Numbered from the stretch's first letter, positions 22,521 through 35,960 are shown. The stretch: DNA of 64,000 nucleotides from Adiantum capillus-veneris (GCA_014529385.2 CM043962.1:47923098-47987097); one strand, 5' to 3'. Notes: generated by a model not told the origin, from the letters alone. Made by a program: numbers and translations.

Positions 22521-22680
22521 GATCTTGTTTCTCGTTCTCATGCTTTAGAGTCTACATGACTTCCACTCCAAGGAGGGATCAATGGTCCCTATGATTGTTC
22601 GATCTTGTTTCTCATTCTCATGCTCTAGAATCTACATGACTTCCACTCCAAGGAGGGATCAATGGTCCCTATGATTGTGT
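22521..22680 (+). repeat. 80-bp tandem duplication
   Basis: Two copies start GATCTTGTTTCTC at 22521 and 22601 and differ at only a few bases. Confidence 0.95.
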
Positions 22681-23205
22681 GTCCTTCCTATCTACAATGA
22701 CCAAAGGAAAATGGGATCAATGGTGAAGCCAACCTGAAAGGGGAGAGATGGAGAATGGTCTTCTTGTCCCTATCATGTTGATACGCTTGTGTTCACGCAT
22801 TCGTCTTCGCCATTCAGAGTGGCCTTGAACTACGATATCAAAGAGGGTGTTTTGAGGAGTTTGCAACAAGATCTTCAGATAGTGTGTCAAAGAATTGGGA
22901 TTAAAGTGAAATGAAAATTACAGATTAACTAGAATAGTCAATCAATTGTGTAACATTAATTATATTCGAGCATAACAATTGTAAGCATTAACTTAGATTC
23001 AATTGTGAAAGCGTCACATACATGTATTGAACATACCGGAAACAACAAGATGAACAACTTTGTAGTTCAAAATATTTTCATTTAAGGACCGTAAGAGGGA
23101 TATTCCTTCATTTTTTTGCAAGGCTGTGCTAGAGAGAGCAAGGAAACTTTTGTCTTCCTATCTCTTGAAGCTCCATGTAATCCTCATCCAAAATGAAGCC
23201 CTTTA
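22681..23205. other. No gene recognised
   Basis: Single-copy-looking sequence without an ORF of note. A TGAAGCCC word at 23194 repeats the first bases of the neighbouring LTR. Confidence 0.45.
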
Positions 23206-25878
23206 TGAAGCCTAGGGAACTGCTTGCTTGGATTCACTGTCCAACCTCCTATATATATAGCCCTTGGCATGAATCCCCGGTCCACACTGGTAGCCAACCC
23301 CCCCTTGGAGAAGTGTTTTCGTCTTCAAAAGCAAAAGTGGGAAACTTCTTCTTAAGAACACTAATGTGTTACACAGTGGCATCTTTCATGGATCCAGCTG
23401 TGTATGTGACTGGAACATGGTTCTATGGGAGGTTCAACAAAACCATAAATAACATCTTGATTTTCCACATTGTTGTCCCTCTGCAACCATCTTGGAGTAA
23501 CCGTCTCATATACAACATAGCGTATAAACTCCATTTAGAACTCTCTTGAGTATGCTAAACGAGTTATCACAACTAAGATGTACCCGAAAGAGTACCTCTT
23601 GCACTTTCCATGAAAGTAACTTGCTGACGTAACTCATCAACCAAGTTTAAGTCCTTGACTTGTTCTCTTCTCGTATTAGTAAACAGCCTCACCATAACCA
23701 GTGGTCAAGGTTGTAAACTTGCTTTAATTTATAGTAAGCAAATTCAAACTAAATCAATGCATGCTTACTAATTGGATTGCTTTGTGCTAACGTACGCACT
23801 TTCATATCCTTTAACACAAGATTACGCTTTGTAACCCACCTAATTTGCCTATCCTTTGTGGATAATGGTAGTAGCATAACTGTTGTAATCTACCTATCCC
23901 CTTGGATACTGACAGTAGCATAACTGTTGGAATCTGCCTATCCCCTTGGATACTGACAGTAGTGAGGTGTTTGAGATTCCCCACGATTTACAGCAGACAG
24001 TCTTCCAAATAACTGGTAAATAAATGACTGTCATGAATAACCATCTTGGTTAACTTGAAAGATCCACAAGCACCCAAACCGAGCCATAACCTCTATTGGT
24101 GTTTGGTAGATCCAAACATAATCTCATACAGATACTACACAGAGTGCAAAATGCTTCATAGCACTAAGGTGATGAATATGCATGCCGCTCCAAATCAGCC
24201 TTTGCTAAACACTAGAGCCCATAAGACCTAGTGTACATGCATTTAGCAAAAAACAAATCCGAACCTGCATATCCATGATCATACTTGCCAATACTTATGG
24301 CGGATGTGATGCTCCTAGCACACATTAGAGAGGAGTGCAAATAGGTCTAAAGAGAAACTAAATACTTTCTACTGCAATCATTTGCAAGCCTTGCTGAAAT
24401 ATTTGAACCATAATAGAAGGTGGAACATTAATCACTTCCACGTACAGACAATGAAACCTTTTCATTAACAACGCATAGCCTGGCTATATGCATAAACAAC
24501 CAGTCGTTAATGTTGTTAAGCAGTACTTGTACCTTAACAAGTCATTTTGAGTATCCAACAATTTCTGGCCTATAAAACGGATTCAATCAGCACCTAGGGA
24601 CTTTGTTGTGACACATAATTGAAGTAGCGGTGCCAGTGTCAATCCCAGAGACTCATATTTGCCACATGTGGAATATGTCTCATGTAAAAATGTCTGAAAA
24701 AAGAACATCCGTCAAGTACAAGATGTACTTGGGTGTGGAAGTAACTGTAAACACGCATGTGATGTGCGTGAGAGAGACCCTCATTATCCATGCTCCACAC
24801 TAGCTAAACCAAACTCCTTGAGTTCCTAGACCATGTTGTATTCCATGTGACAACATGTGCCAAATCAAACCCTACAAGTGGGTCCATAACTGCGTAATAC
24901 AAAAACTTATTGTGGACTCTATATCCCAAATTTCTTCGCTCGTACATGAACTTGTCATCTCGTTGACGAGAAAAAATGGATGAAAACATGGAAGTTTATT
25001 CATCCAACTTGAAAAAATCAAGCAAAGCATATGCAAAAATGGAAATAAACCAAACCATATACTTACTTGGAGGTTGAACAGAGTGTTCACTTACCTGTAG
25101 TCAAAGGCACCTACCCAAATTTCTTGCATGCAAAGGCTTGGGAGCTCTAATTGAACATTAGTGATGTGCAAGTAGTATATGCACATGTAACCTTGGGTGT
25201 TGCCCTTGCAATCCAAACCCCTTGGTTAAAATCGACTAGCAACTAGCAACTAGCAATATATGAATTCAACTTTGGAAGTTGAAATTATCCACTACCCCTT
25301 GGCAGCTTATGGACTTCTTTTCTTGAAAGTGCAAGTGTGATGGGTCCAAGAATTGACCATCAACACTTTAATAAGTAATTGGTAATATCACGAGCTGGGT
25401 CTTACCCCAAAACTGTACTCGTATAGACACTCTTAGTGCTATAGATAAAATAGAAGATCCACTCAAGTTTGATCGTATTCACCACTGGAGCTTCTCTAGA
25501 CCCAAAAATCCATAATCTTGGGTTGTTGTGAATAGCCGTGTTGTCTGAAATGCGTGCTCCATCTATACACCTTAGTAGAGAGAAGTCTTTACGAGTTTAA
25601 GTCTTTCAAAAACTCAACGTGATTTTCACATGACAATGTGTAATGTTAAAATAATGCCCAAATAATCACTAATGGCAAGACTCTGGCTTGTCCATTAGAA
25701 TCGATGGGTAATCAACTAAATAGGACTATTCGATCACTGATAAATTACAAACAGATGGCTCTTAGCCATTCCAAAATAGGTGGCAAGAGATGGCTCTTAG
25801 CCCTTCCTGTTTTACTGTATTGACATATGGAGATGTCAATAAAATTAAGCCTAGTTTTACCTTTCCCGCATAGAAGTT

Positions 25879-25882
<4 letters not shown>

Positions 25883-25937
<55 letters not shown>
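25883..25937 (+). repeat. (GA)n microsatellite
   Basis: About 27 GA units inside H1. Confidence 0.95.
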
Positions 25938-25940
<3 letters not shown>

Positions 25941-27009
25941 TTGGGCTGAGGAAAACCCCTTATTCTAATGTGTTGTATGCCCTTGAAAATGCTCCAGTGT
26001 AGACCATGTATCTGTCATAGCTTATCCTATAAGCGTATAGCAGTGTGCGTGTACAACGCTCTTGTAGAGAGAGGTACCAAAATTCACATATGGACCCACC
26101 TAACTTATATGTGGTCATGATTGTACCAAGGTGAAGTAGGTATAGTACTTTGCCATCAAATAAACATAAAAAAAATTTTAAGATAGCAATAACATATCTC
26201 GTCTTTGACATAGTAGCTATTGCAATAGCGGAAGCATAAATAGTAATGAAATGAGATTATGTCAATCTCATTGGCATGCCATGCACGCACAGATGTAAGC
26301 CCTTGGCGACATTGATAGCCTCTACCAATTGAGTCGATACAGGCATGGACACATCACAATTTTCTCTTGTCTTACGTAAATTGTTAGCTTATATCCGCAC
26401 ATTGCCGAAAGCCCAGGACTGTGTGCGAATGTCGTTGAGTTGAAGTCATCGGCATGATCATGGCATGAGTTAGAAGCCTTGTGTCTCATAAATTGTGTCA
26501 AAGCACTTTGCTTTGTACAATAGGCAATCGTTGCCAACTTTAAAGAAAACGTAAAATTGTATCTTGGTTGCACGGTTGTGGCAAGTTGTCTTGAGTTTGG
26601 TAAAATAAAACTTGCTGGAATTTGGCTCTTAGCCATATCTACTACGGAAGAGAATGTTGTTGCATACGCCATATATAGTCACTTGTGATGTAAAAACCTG
26701 TTATTAGCATACTCCAAACCTTTGGAAACCATTATGCCAAATGTCGAAAGGGAAGCCGTGCTTCACGTAAGTACTCATGGAGTGCTTGTGCTCATAGCTA
26801 ATAGATGCTCCCATTGACACATATGTGTCCAAGTAGAGAAGAATCGACCTTGTCGAAATTTCATAAAGAAAGAAAGCATCATTGTAACATGTATGATATC
26901 TTGAATGAATATGCTATAACTAAAAGGGTTCTTTGAAAGGGTAAATAACCACTAGAGAGCATGCAAGAAAATTGATTGACTATTTAGTATCAAAATCCAT
27001 CAAAAAGAC

Positions 27010-27343
27010 CTATGAATCCAGTACCTGGGGACAATGTTTCCATTGATACTGTCCCATACAATTGAAACATAACTTTTGCAATTTGGCTTTCTGAAAGTCG
27101 AATGTGGAAAGTCTCCTCTTTGCCACCTTGGTGGAGTCTGGTTCGACGACTCCCACAAGTGTAGATATTGTAGCCTGTGGGATGCACGAGATGGTCAGCT
27201 CGATAAGGTGATCCACCTTTGTAGCAAGCAATTGGGCACGAACCGCCAATTTGAAACCGTTCTTCAAACTTTTGAAAGTCACGTCGTGTGACGTAGTCTT
27301 TATCGTCGATTAAATTACTAGTATCCTTAGAAATGTCAAGCAC
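27010..27343 (-). pseudogene. Gag remnant of H1 with damaged zinc knuckle
   Basis: Two overlapping frames (26990-27343 and 27010-27282). The N-terminal part DYVTRRDFQKFEERF is charged and helical. The C-terminal part KAKLQKLCFNCMGQYQWKHC has the Cys-x2-Cys of a zinc knuckle and a later Cys, but no well-placed His. Position and motif suggest a retroelement gag. Confidence 0.5.
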
Positions 27344-27952
27344 ACTCTGAGGAGGAGGAGTAGGTGCTCACGAAGGAAGTTCAAAGTTTTTAAAAGAAAA
27401 TTCTCAAAAAGTTTCGTATTTAAAAAGTCGATGAGGAATCCATGACGGGGTTGTGTGGTGCTAGCAAATAAAGGGAAGAATATCAGAAGAATACCTTGAT
27501 TCCAAAAGAGGTCGCAACCTTAATATGCACCGTTGGCCGTCGATAATTAGCCGTGCTAGTTACTCCTTCAAATCATAAATAGTTATTGGAAGAAATCATA
27601 ACGGATTCAATTCAATATTATCGAACTTCCCTTGATCTGTCGGTTGTTGGGTATATCCCAAACCGGTGGTGCTTGATGCCAAAGCAGAATTTTGAGAGGT
27701 GTCCGACACCTCAACTCTGTAGATTTGCCGAGTTTGCAAAAAATAAAGTTAATTGATTTTCCTTAGACGCCTTGACTCCGAGTTCGTGATTTTTTGCATC
27801 TCAAACGAAGCTCAACCAAATACCATCGGAGAATTGTAGAGGAGTTGGGGTGTTGTTGTTGGTACCCGCCCTTGATGGAATTAAGTCCTAAGGCCCTTGA
27901 TTTTTGTGCGAACCCAAAAGCTTCAACTGAAGCGATGGCGGACAAAGAAGAG

Positions 27953-27953
27953 T

Positions 27954-28010
<57 letters not shown>
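27953..28010 (+). repeat. (GA)n microsatellite
   Basis: About 27 GA units in the H1 leader. The long Ser-Leu ORF on the minus strand (27763-28263) is a translation of this tract, not a gene. Confidence 0.95.
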
Positions 28011-28015
<5 letters not shown>

Positions 28016-28282
28016 GCTAGCGGATTGTGTATAGCTCGCCTTGCCTTGCGCCAAGGTCGAGCTTTGCTCCCCTTGGCTTCGCGACCCTGTTGCGCTCTTC
28101 TGCACTCAATTTGGCGAGGGTCGAGTTTCTCCCCTCCTTGGCTCAAGGGCGCCTGCACATCGGATTTCCCCCTTCTTCCTCCTCGACTTCGTCCCCACCT
28201 GGCAAGAGGGGAGCTCCACGGCCCTATTGCATGCACACATGCAAAAGCATGAGAGGACCACACCTGCCTTGTACTACTTTTA

Positions 28283-28294
28283 GCTCTGATACCA
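28283..28294 (-). other. Primer-binding site of H1, minus strand
   Basis: Plus strand GCTCTGATACCA, three bases from the LTR edge at 28298. Confidence 0.85.
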
Positions 28295-28297
28295 ATA

Positions 28298-28439
28298 TGA
28301 AGCCCAGGGAACTACCTGCTTGGATTCACCACCCAACCTCCCATATATATAGCCCTTGGCCTGAATCCCCAGTCCACATTAACAGCTGGCCTCTTGGCCC
28401 AGGTCCTTGACCCATCCTGGGTATGCCCTTGGCATGACA
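28298..28439 (-). mobile_element. Short 5' LTR of H1 (142 bp)
   Basis: Minus-strand reading TGTCATGCCAAGG...GGGCTTCA. It contains a TATA-like TATATATA word (28343-28351), consistent with a promoter in the LTR. Confidence 0.7.
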
Positions 28440-28444
28440 CTCTT

Positions 28445-28980
28445 CATGCTCTTTTGAAGTCTCATCACCTTTTCTCTCTCTCTCCCACATAACTTTCCAT
28501 AGCTATGGTTGCTCAAGCTTTTACGTAATCAACTATATAGTTACTACTTCTTAATGCTTACATATCTTCTTTCCAACTTGATTCATTCTTAATCCCCGTA
28601 GATCCTATCACCTTTTTTAGAATTACTCATCTTACCTTCTCTTTTGCATGGGAGGCTTGTGGACCACATCCCTTATCTCCACATAGCTTTAGGTTGGCAT
28701 GTTTGGATAATAACACCTTAGTTCCCATTCCCACCTTTTGGTTAACCATAATGCCGATGTTCGAAGGCTTTCGGGATCCGTTTTGGACTCTCTTGGAATA
28801 AAAAATATCCCGTCCTCGTCCCCATAAAATCCCAATTGAATCCTTATCAAATTCCATTGGCACTTATGAAAAATGAATTCAAATTTTACAACTCTTTAGT
28901 TCATGAACACATTCCTTTGCCCATTATGCATAATTGGCCCTTTTCTATTTTTACTTTCTCTCACTAGAATGGAAAATTCT
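28445..28980. other. No gene recognised
   Basis: Spacer between H1 and the gypsy fragment. The minus-strand ORF at 28627-28863 shows no motif. Confidence 0.4.
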
Positions 28981-28984
28981 AGGT

Positions 28985-30285
28985 TAAGTAGACCAAAAAT
29001 GAAATTTGGTGACATTATCCCACTCTTGAAACCTTAGTCATCCTCGACTATGATTCTAATCGAAAGAGGTATCTTTGGTCCATTGGCTTTTCAGGATCCA
29101 CTTTTAACACATTAGACATCGTTCCAAAGTAGATGACCAGTCTACTGGCACTTGGGAGAAAATTTGCGCAAGTACGTTTACTCTGTTAGCATGAGCACCT
29201 TTTTGTAGTAGTAGATTGTTAGTCTACTTGATACTCAAGAAAAATTCTGTAGTAGTAGATTGCAAATCTACTTGATACTCAAGAGAAATTCTACCACAAG
29301 TGTGCAACATTTGGTATGCATAAATATTACATTTAAACATCAATAAAGAACTTGAGACAACAGAGTTGAAAACAGAGAATCTTGCTCTTCTTCATTGCAA
29401 TTTTATTGAATACATCATGTAAAGACATTAGGGCTCTGTTTGCAATCCATTGTAGGTAGCTACAAGTGACATGCTATCCTTCAATTGTGGCTCTTGCATC
29501 CATTTAACATCTTCAAGAGGGTAGATTTAAATTCAATGAGATACTTATGTCGTACCTTACAATTGTGTAGCACCTTGTATTTGTGGCGGATGATATGCTT
29601 GGGTTGCAATATCTCTTCAACCCCTTCAAATTTTGAAGGATCTCTTGGTACTGGTTTTTGTGGTGGATCACCCTTATAGCCCTTTAGTACACTTACATGG
29701 AATGCATTATGGATTGGCCAATGAGAGGGTAGCTTAAGTTGTTAAGTTGTTTCATTGATTGGTTGTAATGGTCCATAATACCCGCGCGCTAATTATGCAT
29801 AGTAATTTTGATGACCTATCATTTCTCCATGCCAACGTTTTCATGTAGTGTGCCTTAAGTGAGCTTTGGGAAACTTTAAGAGAACCCACTTATTCTCATC
29901 GATCTGAAGATTTCTTCTATGCTTGTCAACACTAGCGTTGTGCTTTTACTTTGCAATAGAGATAGGTTCTTTGATCTTAGTGAAAGCCTCACGTAAGTCA
30001 CAACTATACTCACTAGCAGCAACAACGCGTTTTCAAAATGAGGGGGGACTTTTGACCTTCCTTCGGTTACCTCAAAAGGTGCTTTACCTATATAAGAATG
30101 TAGAGAATTGCTGTATGCATATTCTACCAAAGATAGTTTCTTCTCTCATTGGTTGTGTTGGTCTAATTCTATTACAGAAGCTTTGAGTAGATCAAGAACA
30201 ATAGAGTTCACAATTTCACTTTGCCTATTCATTTGAGGATGATAGGTTGAAGATAAATTGAGCTTTGTTCCAATATTATCAAAGA
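28985..30285 (-). pseudogene. Gypsy integrase 3' fragment, element-A family
   Basis: On the minus strand, from 30285 down: FDNIGTKLNLSSTYHPQ, NRQSEIVNS (catalytic Glu present, unlike element A), then VEYAYSNSLHSYIGKAPFEV and later decayed integrase C-terminus. Near 29030-29060 the text GTCATCCTCGACTATGATTC matches, inverted, the sequence before the A 3' LTR (10858-10880). So this is the 3' end of another element of the A family, cut at both ends. Confidence 0.8.
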
Positions 30286-33200
30286 GTATATAGGCTCCTG
30301 GCCCGCTAAATATGGCACCCCTTGACCGCATGTAAGTCTTGGCCCTTGGCCTGCTCTATCTTACCCTAGGCCTGACAATACTCCCCCCTTGGAGAAGCAT
30401 TTTCATTCTCAAAAACAAAAGTGTTTGTGTGTTCAGAAGAACACTAATGTTTTCCACAGTGGCGTCCTTCATGGATTCAGATGTTCGTTTGATTGGAACA
30501 TGGTGAAATTGGAGGCTCAATGAAATCAAGAATAACATGTTGATTTTTCACATTGTTGTCGATTTGCAATTGTCTTGTGTAGTAGGCACATATCCAACAT
30601 AGCATGTAGATGTATAACTCACTTAGAGTATGCTAAACGAGTTATACAACTAAGATGCACCCAAAAGAGTACCTCTTTTCACTTTTTATGAAAGAAATTA
30701 GCTAACATAAGTCATCAACAAAGTATAACTCCTTGACTAGTTATCAATTTTCATCAGTAAACAACCCAACCATAACTAGTGTTCAAGGTTGAGAACGTGA
30801 CTTACACATCAAGAGACTAAACTCGGTCGCAAATATGCTTTACCTTATGGTAAGCAAACTCCAACTAGAGCGATACATGCTTTCTAATTGTATTGCTTGG
30901 TGCTGACATACGTGATTTGCATATCCTTTAGCACAAGATTACACTTGTAATCTGTCTATCCTCTTTGGATTAATGACAATATTGAGGTGTGTTTTCCAAT
31001 CGTCGTTTACAAGCAATCTTCCAAAATGATTGGTAAATAGGGATCACAATGCCTTACAACATGGTTGAGGAATAAACAATGTTATGAATAACCATCTTGG
31101 TTAACGTGAGAGAGCCACAAGCACCCAAACCGAGTCATCACCTCTATTGGTGATTGTTAGATCCATGTCATGAATGTGCATGCCGCTCCAAATCAGCCTT
31201 TGCTAAACACTAGGGCTCATAACACCTAGTGTGCATGCATTTAGCAAAAACAGATCCGAACCTGCATATCCATGATCATACTTGCCCATACTTATGGCGA
31301 ATATGATGCTCATAGCACCCATGAAAGAGCAGTGTAAATAGTTCTAAAAGGAAACTAAATACTTTCTATTGCAATCATTTGCAAGTCGTGCTGAAACATT
31401 TGAACCATAATAGAATGTGAAACATAAGTCACTTCTAGGTAGAAACAATGAAACTTTTGCATTAACAACACACAACCTTGCTATATGCATAAACAACCAT
31501 TCGTTAATGTTTTTTAGTAGCATTTTTCACCTTAATAAGTTGTTCTAAGTACCCGACAATTCTTGGCCACTGAAATTGTTCCCAATACCACGTGCTGAAA
31601 ATGTTCTACAGAAAGAATTTGACCATCACAAGGACTTTGTCGCGACACATAATTGAAATAACGGGTGCCAGTGTCAGTCTTAAAGACTCATATTCTCCAC
31701 ATGTGGAATTTGTCTCAAATAAGGATGTCTAAAAAAAGAAAATCCTTCAAGGACCAGATGAACTCAAATATGGAGGTGATTGCAAACAATATGCATAGTG
31801 ACATGAGCGAGAGGGACCCTCATATATTGTGCTCCACACTGGCTAAACCAAACTCCATGAGTTCCTGGACCATGTTGCACGCTGTGTGACTAACAAACGT
31901 ACTAGAAAAACCCTACCATATATGTAGGTCTATAACTTTTGCAATAGGGAACGAATTCAGGATGGTATCATAATGAACAGTGAAGTGACAGGTTGCCAAA
32001 GTGGTTCTTGAAACACTACTTTCCAAAAATGAAATCCACTTACACAACCTTATTGTGTGGATGAAAACCTTCTAGATTATGCATCCCTCTTGCAAAGCGT
32101 AAGCAAACGTAGGTGGAAATAAAATTGAACCAAAAACATAAACTTACAATGAGGTGGAAAATACCTTATACTTACCCAAAGGTCAAGTGGATATTTCAAC
32201 ATGTAAGAATACATTATCCAAATTCTTTTGACCTACTAATCACTAAACATAGACATTAGTGAAGCTAAATAAACTTAAACTATTAATCTTGGGTGTTGCC
32301 TTAACAATCTGAACCCTTTGGTATATCTTGCCAATCCAAGTCCTTTAGTGAGAGTGTGAAAAGGACTTACTACCTGTAATGGAATTGGCCTATTAACTTG
32401 AGAGTAGCGGAAATTAGAGAGAGTACTTTTGAGAAATTACTTTGTGAGCATAGTGGGTGATCATAACTCAAAATAGCAACATAAACATAGCATTTAGTAA
32501 ACTTGGCATGAACAATACTTTTGCAAGAGAGCGAATTTAGAGAACATGACAACAATTGAGGACCGGATTTATGTGGAGCCGGTCCCCCCTCCAGTAGGCA
32601 TTTGTATTATGATTTCTCCCATCAAGAGAGACTTGTTACAAGACAATCTTTGTGTTCCTTGTGACCTAGGTGATGCTATGAAGATGGAAAGCTTCATGCA
32701 TCACAAGCATAACATGAACTTTGTGGAAAGCATTAACTATCCCAAGCCTTAGTCCCAAGACCTCAAACACCTTTGAAGGTGGAGAGAGATAGCACGGAAT
32801 GAGGGTAGGGAAGAGGAAGAAGAAACATTTCATAGGAGAAAGAACTAGTTCCTCACTTATCATCACTCTTCTTACTAGCATACATAATAGCATAGTAATG
32901 AAGATGGAGAAGATGGAAAGCTTAAGCATTGAAGCATGGCTCTTGGTTGGATTTGCATTCCATAGCCAAGAGTGTTGGTGTAGGCTCTCAACCTCTCTAC
33001 TTGCTTGGAGGGAGAGGGAGCTCTTGCACTTTGCACTTCACACAATGAGAGTGTGTGTGAGTGTGTATGGGAGAGTATACCCCCGCAAGCATGCCCCTAG
33101 CTTCCTTGGTCGACCCCCCCTTGTAGCTCATGCTTGAAGCTCGTTGGACCCCTCTAGGCCTAAACAATCACAAGCAGGAGGCCAATCAAGTAGCAAGGGT

Positions 33201-34420
33201 AGCCTTATGACAAGTGTCCCCCTTTTCCCTTAGAGAGAGAGGACTTGATAAATGTAAAAACAATTAATTAAATCTTCTAAATTATTATTGGACCCCTTGG
33301 GTGGCCAACCAATAGGCTTCAAGCACACCATGAGGGAAACATGAGGAGGAACTTGACAAGTGTCCCTTTTGCTTTCTTTGTACCAAGCTTGCCTTGAGTG
33401 AGTGTGTGGATGTTCTCTCTCATCCCCCCCTCTTGTAGGATCCACCCCCTCCTTGTAGGGATTAGTGTTGACTTTTGCACACCTCAAGCCACTCAGCTTT
33501 GGACCCGGTTCCCACCACAAGCTTGGCCCTTAAGCCCCTCAAGCTTGGGTCGGGTTCCTACCGCAAGTACAACCCTAGCATCTCAAGAACCTCAATCATC
33601 TCAGTCATCAAGCACCTCAAGCATCTCAGTCATCAAGCACCTTAGTCATCAAGCACGTCAAGCACCTCAAGCACCTTAAGCTTGGGCCGGGTTCCCACCT
33701 CAAGCTCAACCCTAGCTTACCTAAGGTCAAAGGCCTTTTACACTAACTATTGGAGGTCTTCAATGAAGCTAACCCTAAGGTCTTTATGCTCCATTGGTTA
33801 GCCTTTCTATTTGATAGACCATCTTTCATTTGGGCCCCATTACCATTGGCCCTGTGTTGAGATAGACCTATAAGCGCATGTCTATATCCTAACCCTTGTT
33901 CTCGTTTATTCTCCCACATTAAATGATTAGTTTAATATGAGAAAATCATTTGGGTTGGTTAGATATTAGATTTTATAACACTACCCAAGGCAGATAAATA
34001 CGCTCTTTGCCAAAAAAGGAGAGTGTGAAGGTTTCCAAAATTGACTATCAACACTTATTGAGTGATGTAGTAATCACAAGAAGGGTCCCACTCCTAGTGC
34101 TATAGAGAATGTAGGGGATCCACTCAAGTTGAAATCATATTCACGACTATCTCTTTGGTAGACTTGAAAGCCCATAATCTTGGATTTCTTGGGGACAATT
34201 GTGCTGCCTGAAATGTTTGCTTCATCTATACACCTTGGTAGAGATAAGCCTTTACGAGTTTAAGACGTTCAAATACTCAATGTGATCTTCGCACTAAAAG
34301 TATGTAGTGCTAAAGTAACACCCAAAAAATCACTAATGGCAAGACTCTTGCTTGCCCATTAGGATGGATGGGTACTCATTGATAGAATTGTTTGATCTTT
34401 ATAGCAATCAATGATGGCCA
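30286..34420 (-). mobile_element. Short-LTR element H2 (minus strand), split by a solo LTR
   Basis: A short LTR (about 30286-30377, complement starting TGTCAGGCCTAGGGTAAG) is followed by the polypurine complement CTCCCCCCTTGGAGAAG and then sequence parallel to H1 (for example ATGAATAACCATCTTGGTTAA at 24032 and 31084). The copy is interrupted at 32375-33980 by a solo LTR. It resumes at 33986 (ACTATCAACACTTATTGAG, compare 25357) and ends near 34420, where element D begins. No coding region is recognised. Confidence 0.7.
32375..33980 (-). mobile_element. Solo LTR of the element A family
   Basis: 1606 bp, matching inverted the A LTR end (32375, TGTAATGGAATTGG) and start (33980, TTTTATAACA). It is flanked by an exact 5-bp target duplication CTACC (32370-32374 and 33981-33985). 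There is no internal region, so it is the product of LTR-LTR recombination. The ORFs at 32546-32752 and 32799-33137 are LTR sequence. Confidence 0.95.
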
Positions 34421-34561
34421 AAAATAAAAAATAGAATGGAATCCTTATCTCTGGTAAAGGCCGAAGACTGCATTAAAAATGAAATATCATGCCAATTCTC
34501 TTGAGATCGAGAGTCTAGGACAAAAGACATTCCTAAGGATGTAAAAAGACAAACTCAGAAG

Positions 34562-35204
34562 TTGAATGCAGAAACTAAATTTAAAAAAATGGAAACAGAA
34601 TCGAACAAAATAGAAGAACCGAAATTAACGAAAGTTGAACGTAACAAAAGGTACCAAGAGCTCAAGAAGACTTTGAGGGAAGTATGGACAACCGAAACTG
34701 ACAACGGAGAAGATGAGAAAGACAATAGCAATCCCATTATAGAAAGTTCACTATTCAAGACCAGAAGATAGTGCTGACACAGCCCAGAAGAGAACGACTG
34801 GAGAAGGAGTCCTATAATGGGCCGGAAGATGCAAAGAAAGTAGAGCTAGCAAGACCGGGGAGAAGGAGTCCTATGATGGGCTGGAAGATGCAAAGAAAGT
34901 AGACCTAGCAAGACCCCGAGAGAAACCGCAACCCGTCTATATAGCCACCGATCATAGCCAAGAAGAGGAAGAGGAGCTTCTCAGCATTCTTCAGGAATAT
35001 AAGGATGTGTTTGCATGGTCTTACAAGGATTTAAAGGGAGTGGATTCAACAATATGTCAGCATACTATCCCTTTAAAACTTGATGCAAAACCTAGCAGAC
35101 AAAGGCCATACATGTACAATGACACCTTTGCTAAGAGTATCAAGGAAGAGATTGATAAGCTGAAGGAGGCGGAGTTTATCTATGAAATAGAGCACACTGA
35201 TTGA
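34562..35204 (+). pseudogene. Element D pol: linker and RT N-terminus
   Basis: A Lys/Glu-rich linker (34562-34771, then a duplicated GGAGAAGGAGTCCTA stretch at 34799 and 34860) leads into EEEELLSILQEYKDVFAWSY and DLKGVDSTICQHTIPL, the typical start of a Tat-type RT. IDKLKEAEFIYEIEHTD follows. Confidence 0.8.
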
Positions 35205-35960
35205 ATGTCTCCAATTGTTGTTGTACCCAAAAGGAATGGTAAACTCTAAGTGTGCGTCAACCTCAAAAAAGTCAATGCAACCACAATAAGGGTTAACTAT
35301 CCCTTACCAATTACGAACCACATCGTTGAATGAGTGGCAGAAAAGCATGCATATTCTTTCTTGGATGGATTCTCTGGTTACAATAAACTTGCAATTGCAC
35401 CCGATGACCAATATAAAATGGCATTTGACACATAATGGGACGTATTTGCATATTGTGTCATGCCATTTGGGTTGACAAATGCACTTGCAACATTTCAAAG
35501 ATTGATGGCCCATGTCTTCGAGAAATACTTGAGGATATTCTTGGAAATCTATATGGATGACCTATGTGTACACTTTGTTCAAAGAGAGGAACATATCAAA
35601 CACCTCAAAAAGATATTCGAAAAATGCAAGACATATAGGATTTTCCTTAATCCACAAAAATGCGTTTTCATAGTAAGACAAGGACGAATCTTGGGGCATA
35701 TTGCCTCGAAAAATGCATATCCACAGATTTGGATAAGATTAAGGTAATTATCAAAATGCCTAAGACAACCAATGCAAAGCAAGTACAATAATTTATGGGA
35801 CATTGTGGTTATTCCAGGAGGTTCATACATATGTATGTCATTATCGCCGCCCAACCCTTGTATAGATTAATAGTGATCTTTGAATGGACAGATGAGTGCG
35901 AGGAATCATTGAAGAAATTAAAAGATACCCTTGTATTCGCTCTGGTGCTATAGGCACCTG
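35205..35960 (+). pseudogene. Element D reverse transcriptase core
   Basis: PIVVVPKRNGKL, VCVNLKKVNATT, HAYSFLDGFSGYNKLAIAPD, CVMPFGLTNALATFQRLM, and the catalytic YMDDLCVH near 35551. The thumb (LGHIASKN, FMGHCGYSRRFIH) follows across several stops. The VFAWSY and YMDD forms fit the Tat/Athila side of the plant gypsy tree rather than chromoviruses. Confidence 0.9.

Larger units (their letters stand above)
23206..28439 (-). mobile_element. Short-LTR retroelement H1 (minus strand)
   Basis: The right LTR (28298-28439, 142 bp) and a truncated left copy (23206 to about 23300) share TGAAGCC(C/T)AGGGAACT and TATATATAG. An initiator tRNA-Met primer site (28283-28294) lies inside the right LTR, and a polypurine tract (complement of CCCCCCCTTGGAGAAG, near 23305) inside the left one. 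The ~5-kb interior is almost free of ORFs apart from a gag remnant at 27010-27343. Sequence from 23305 to about 25740 recurs in H2 (30385-34420). No clear target duplication was found. The very short LTRs recall TRIM elements, but the interior is far longer. Confidence 0.65.
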
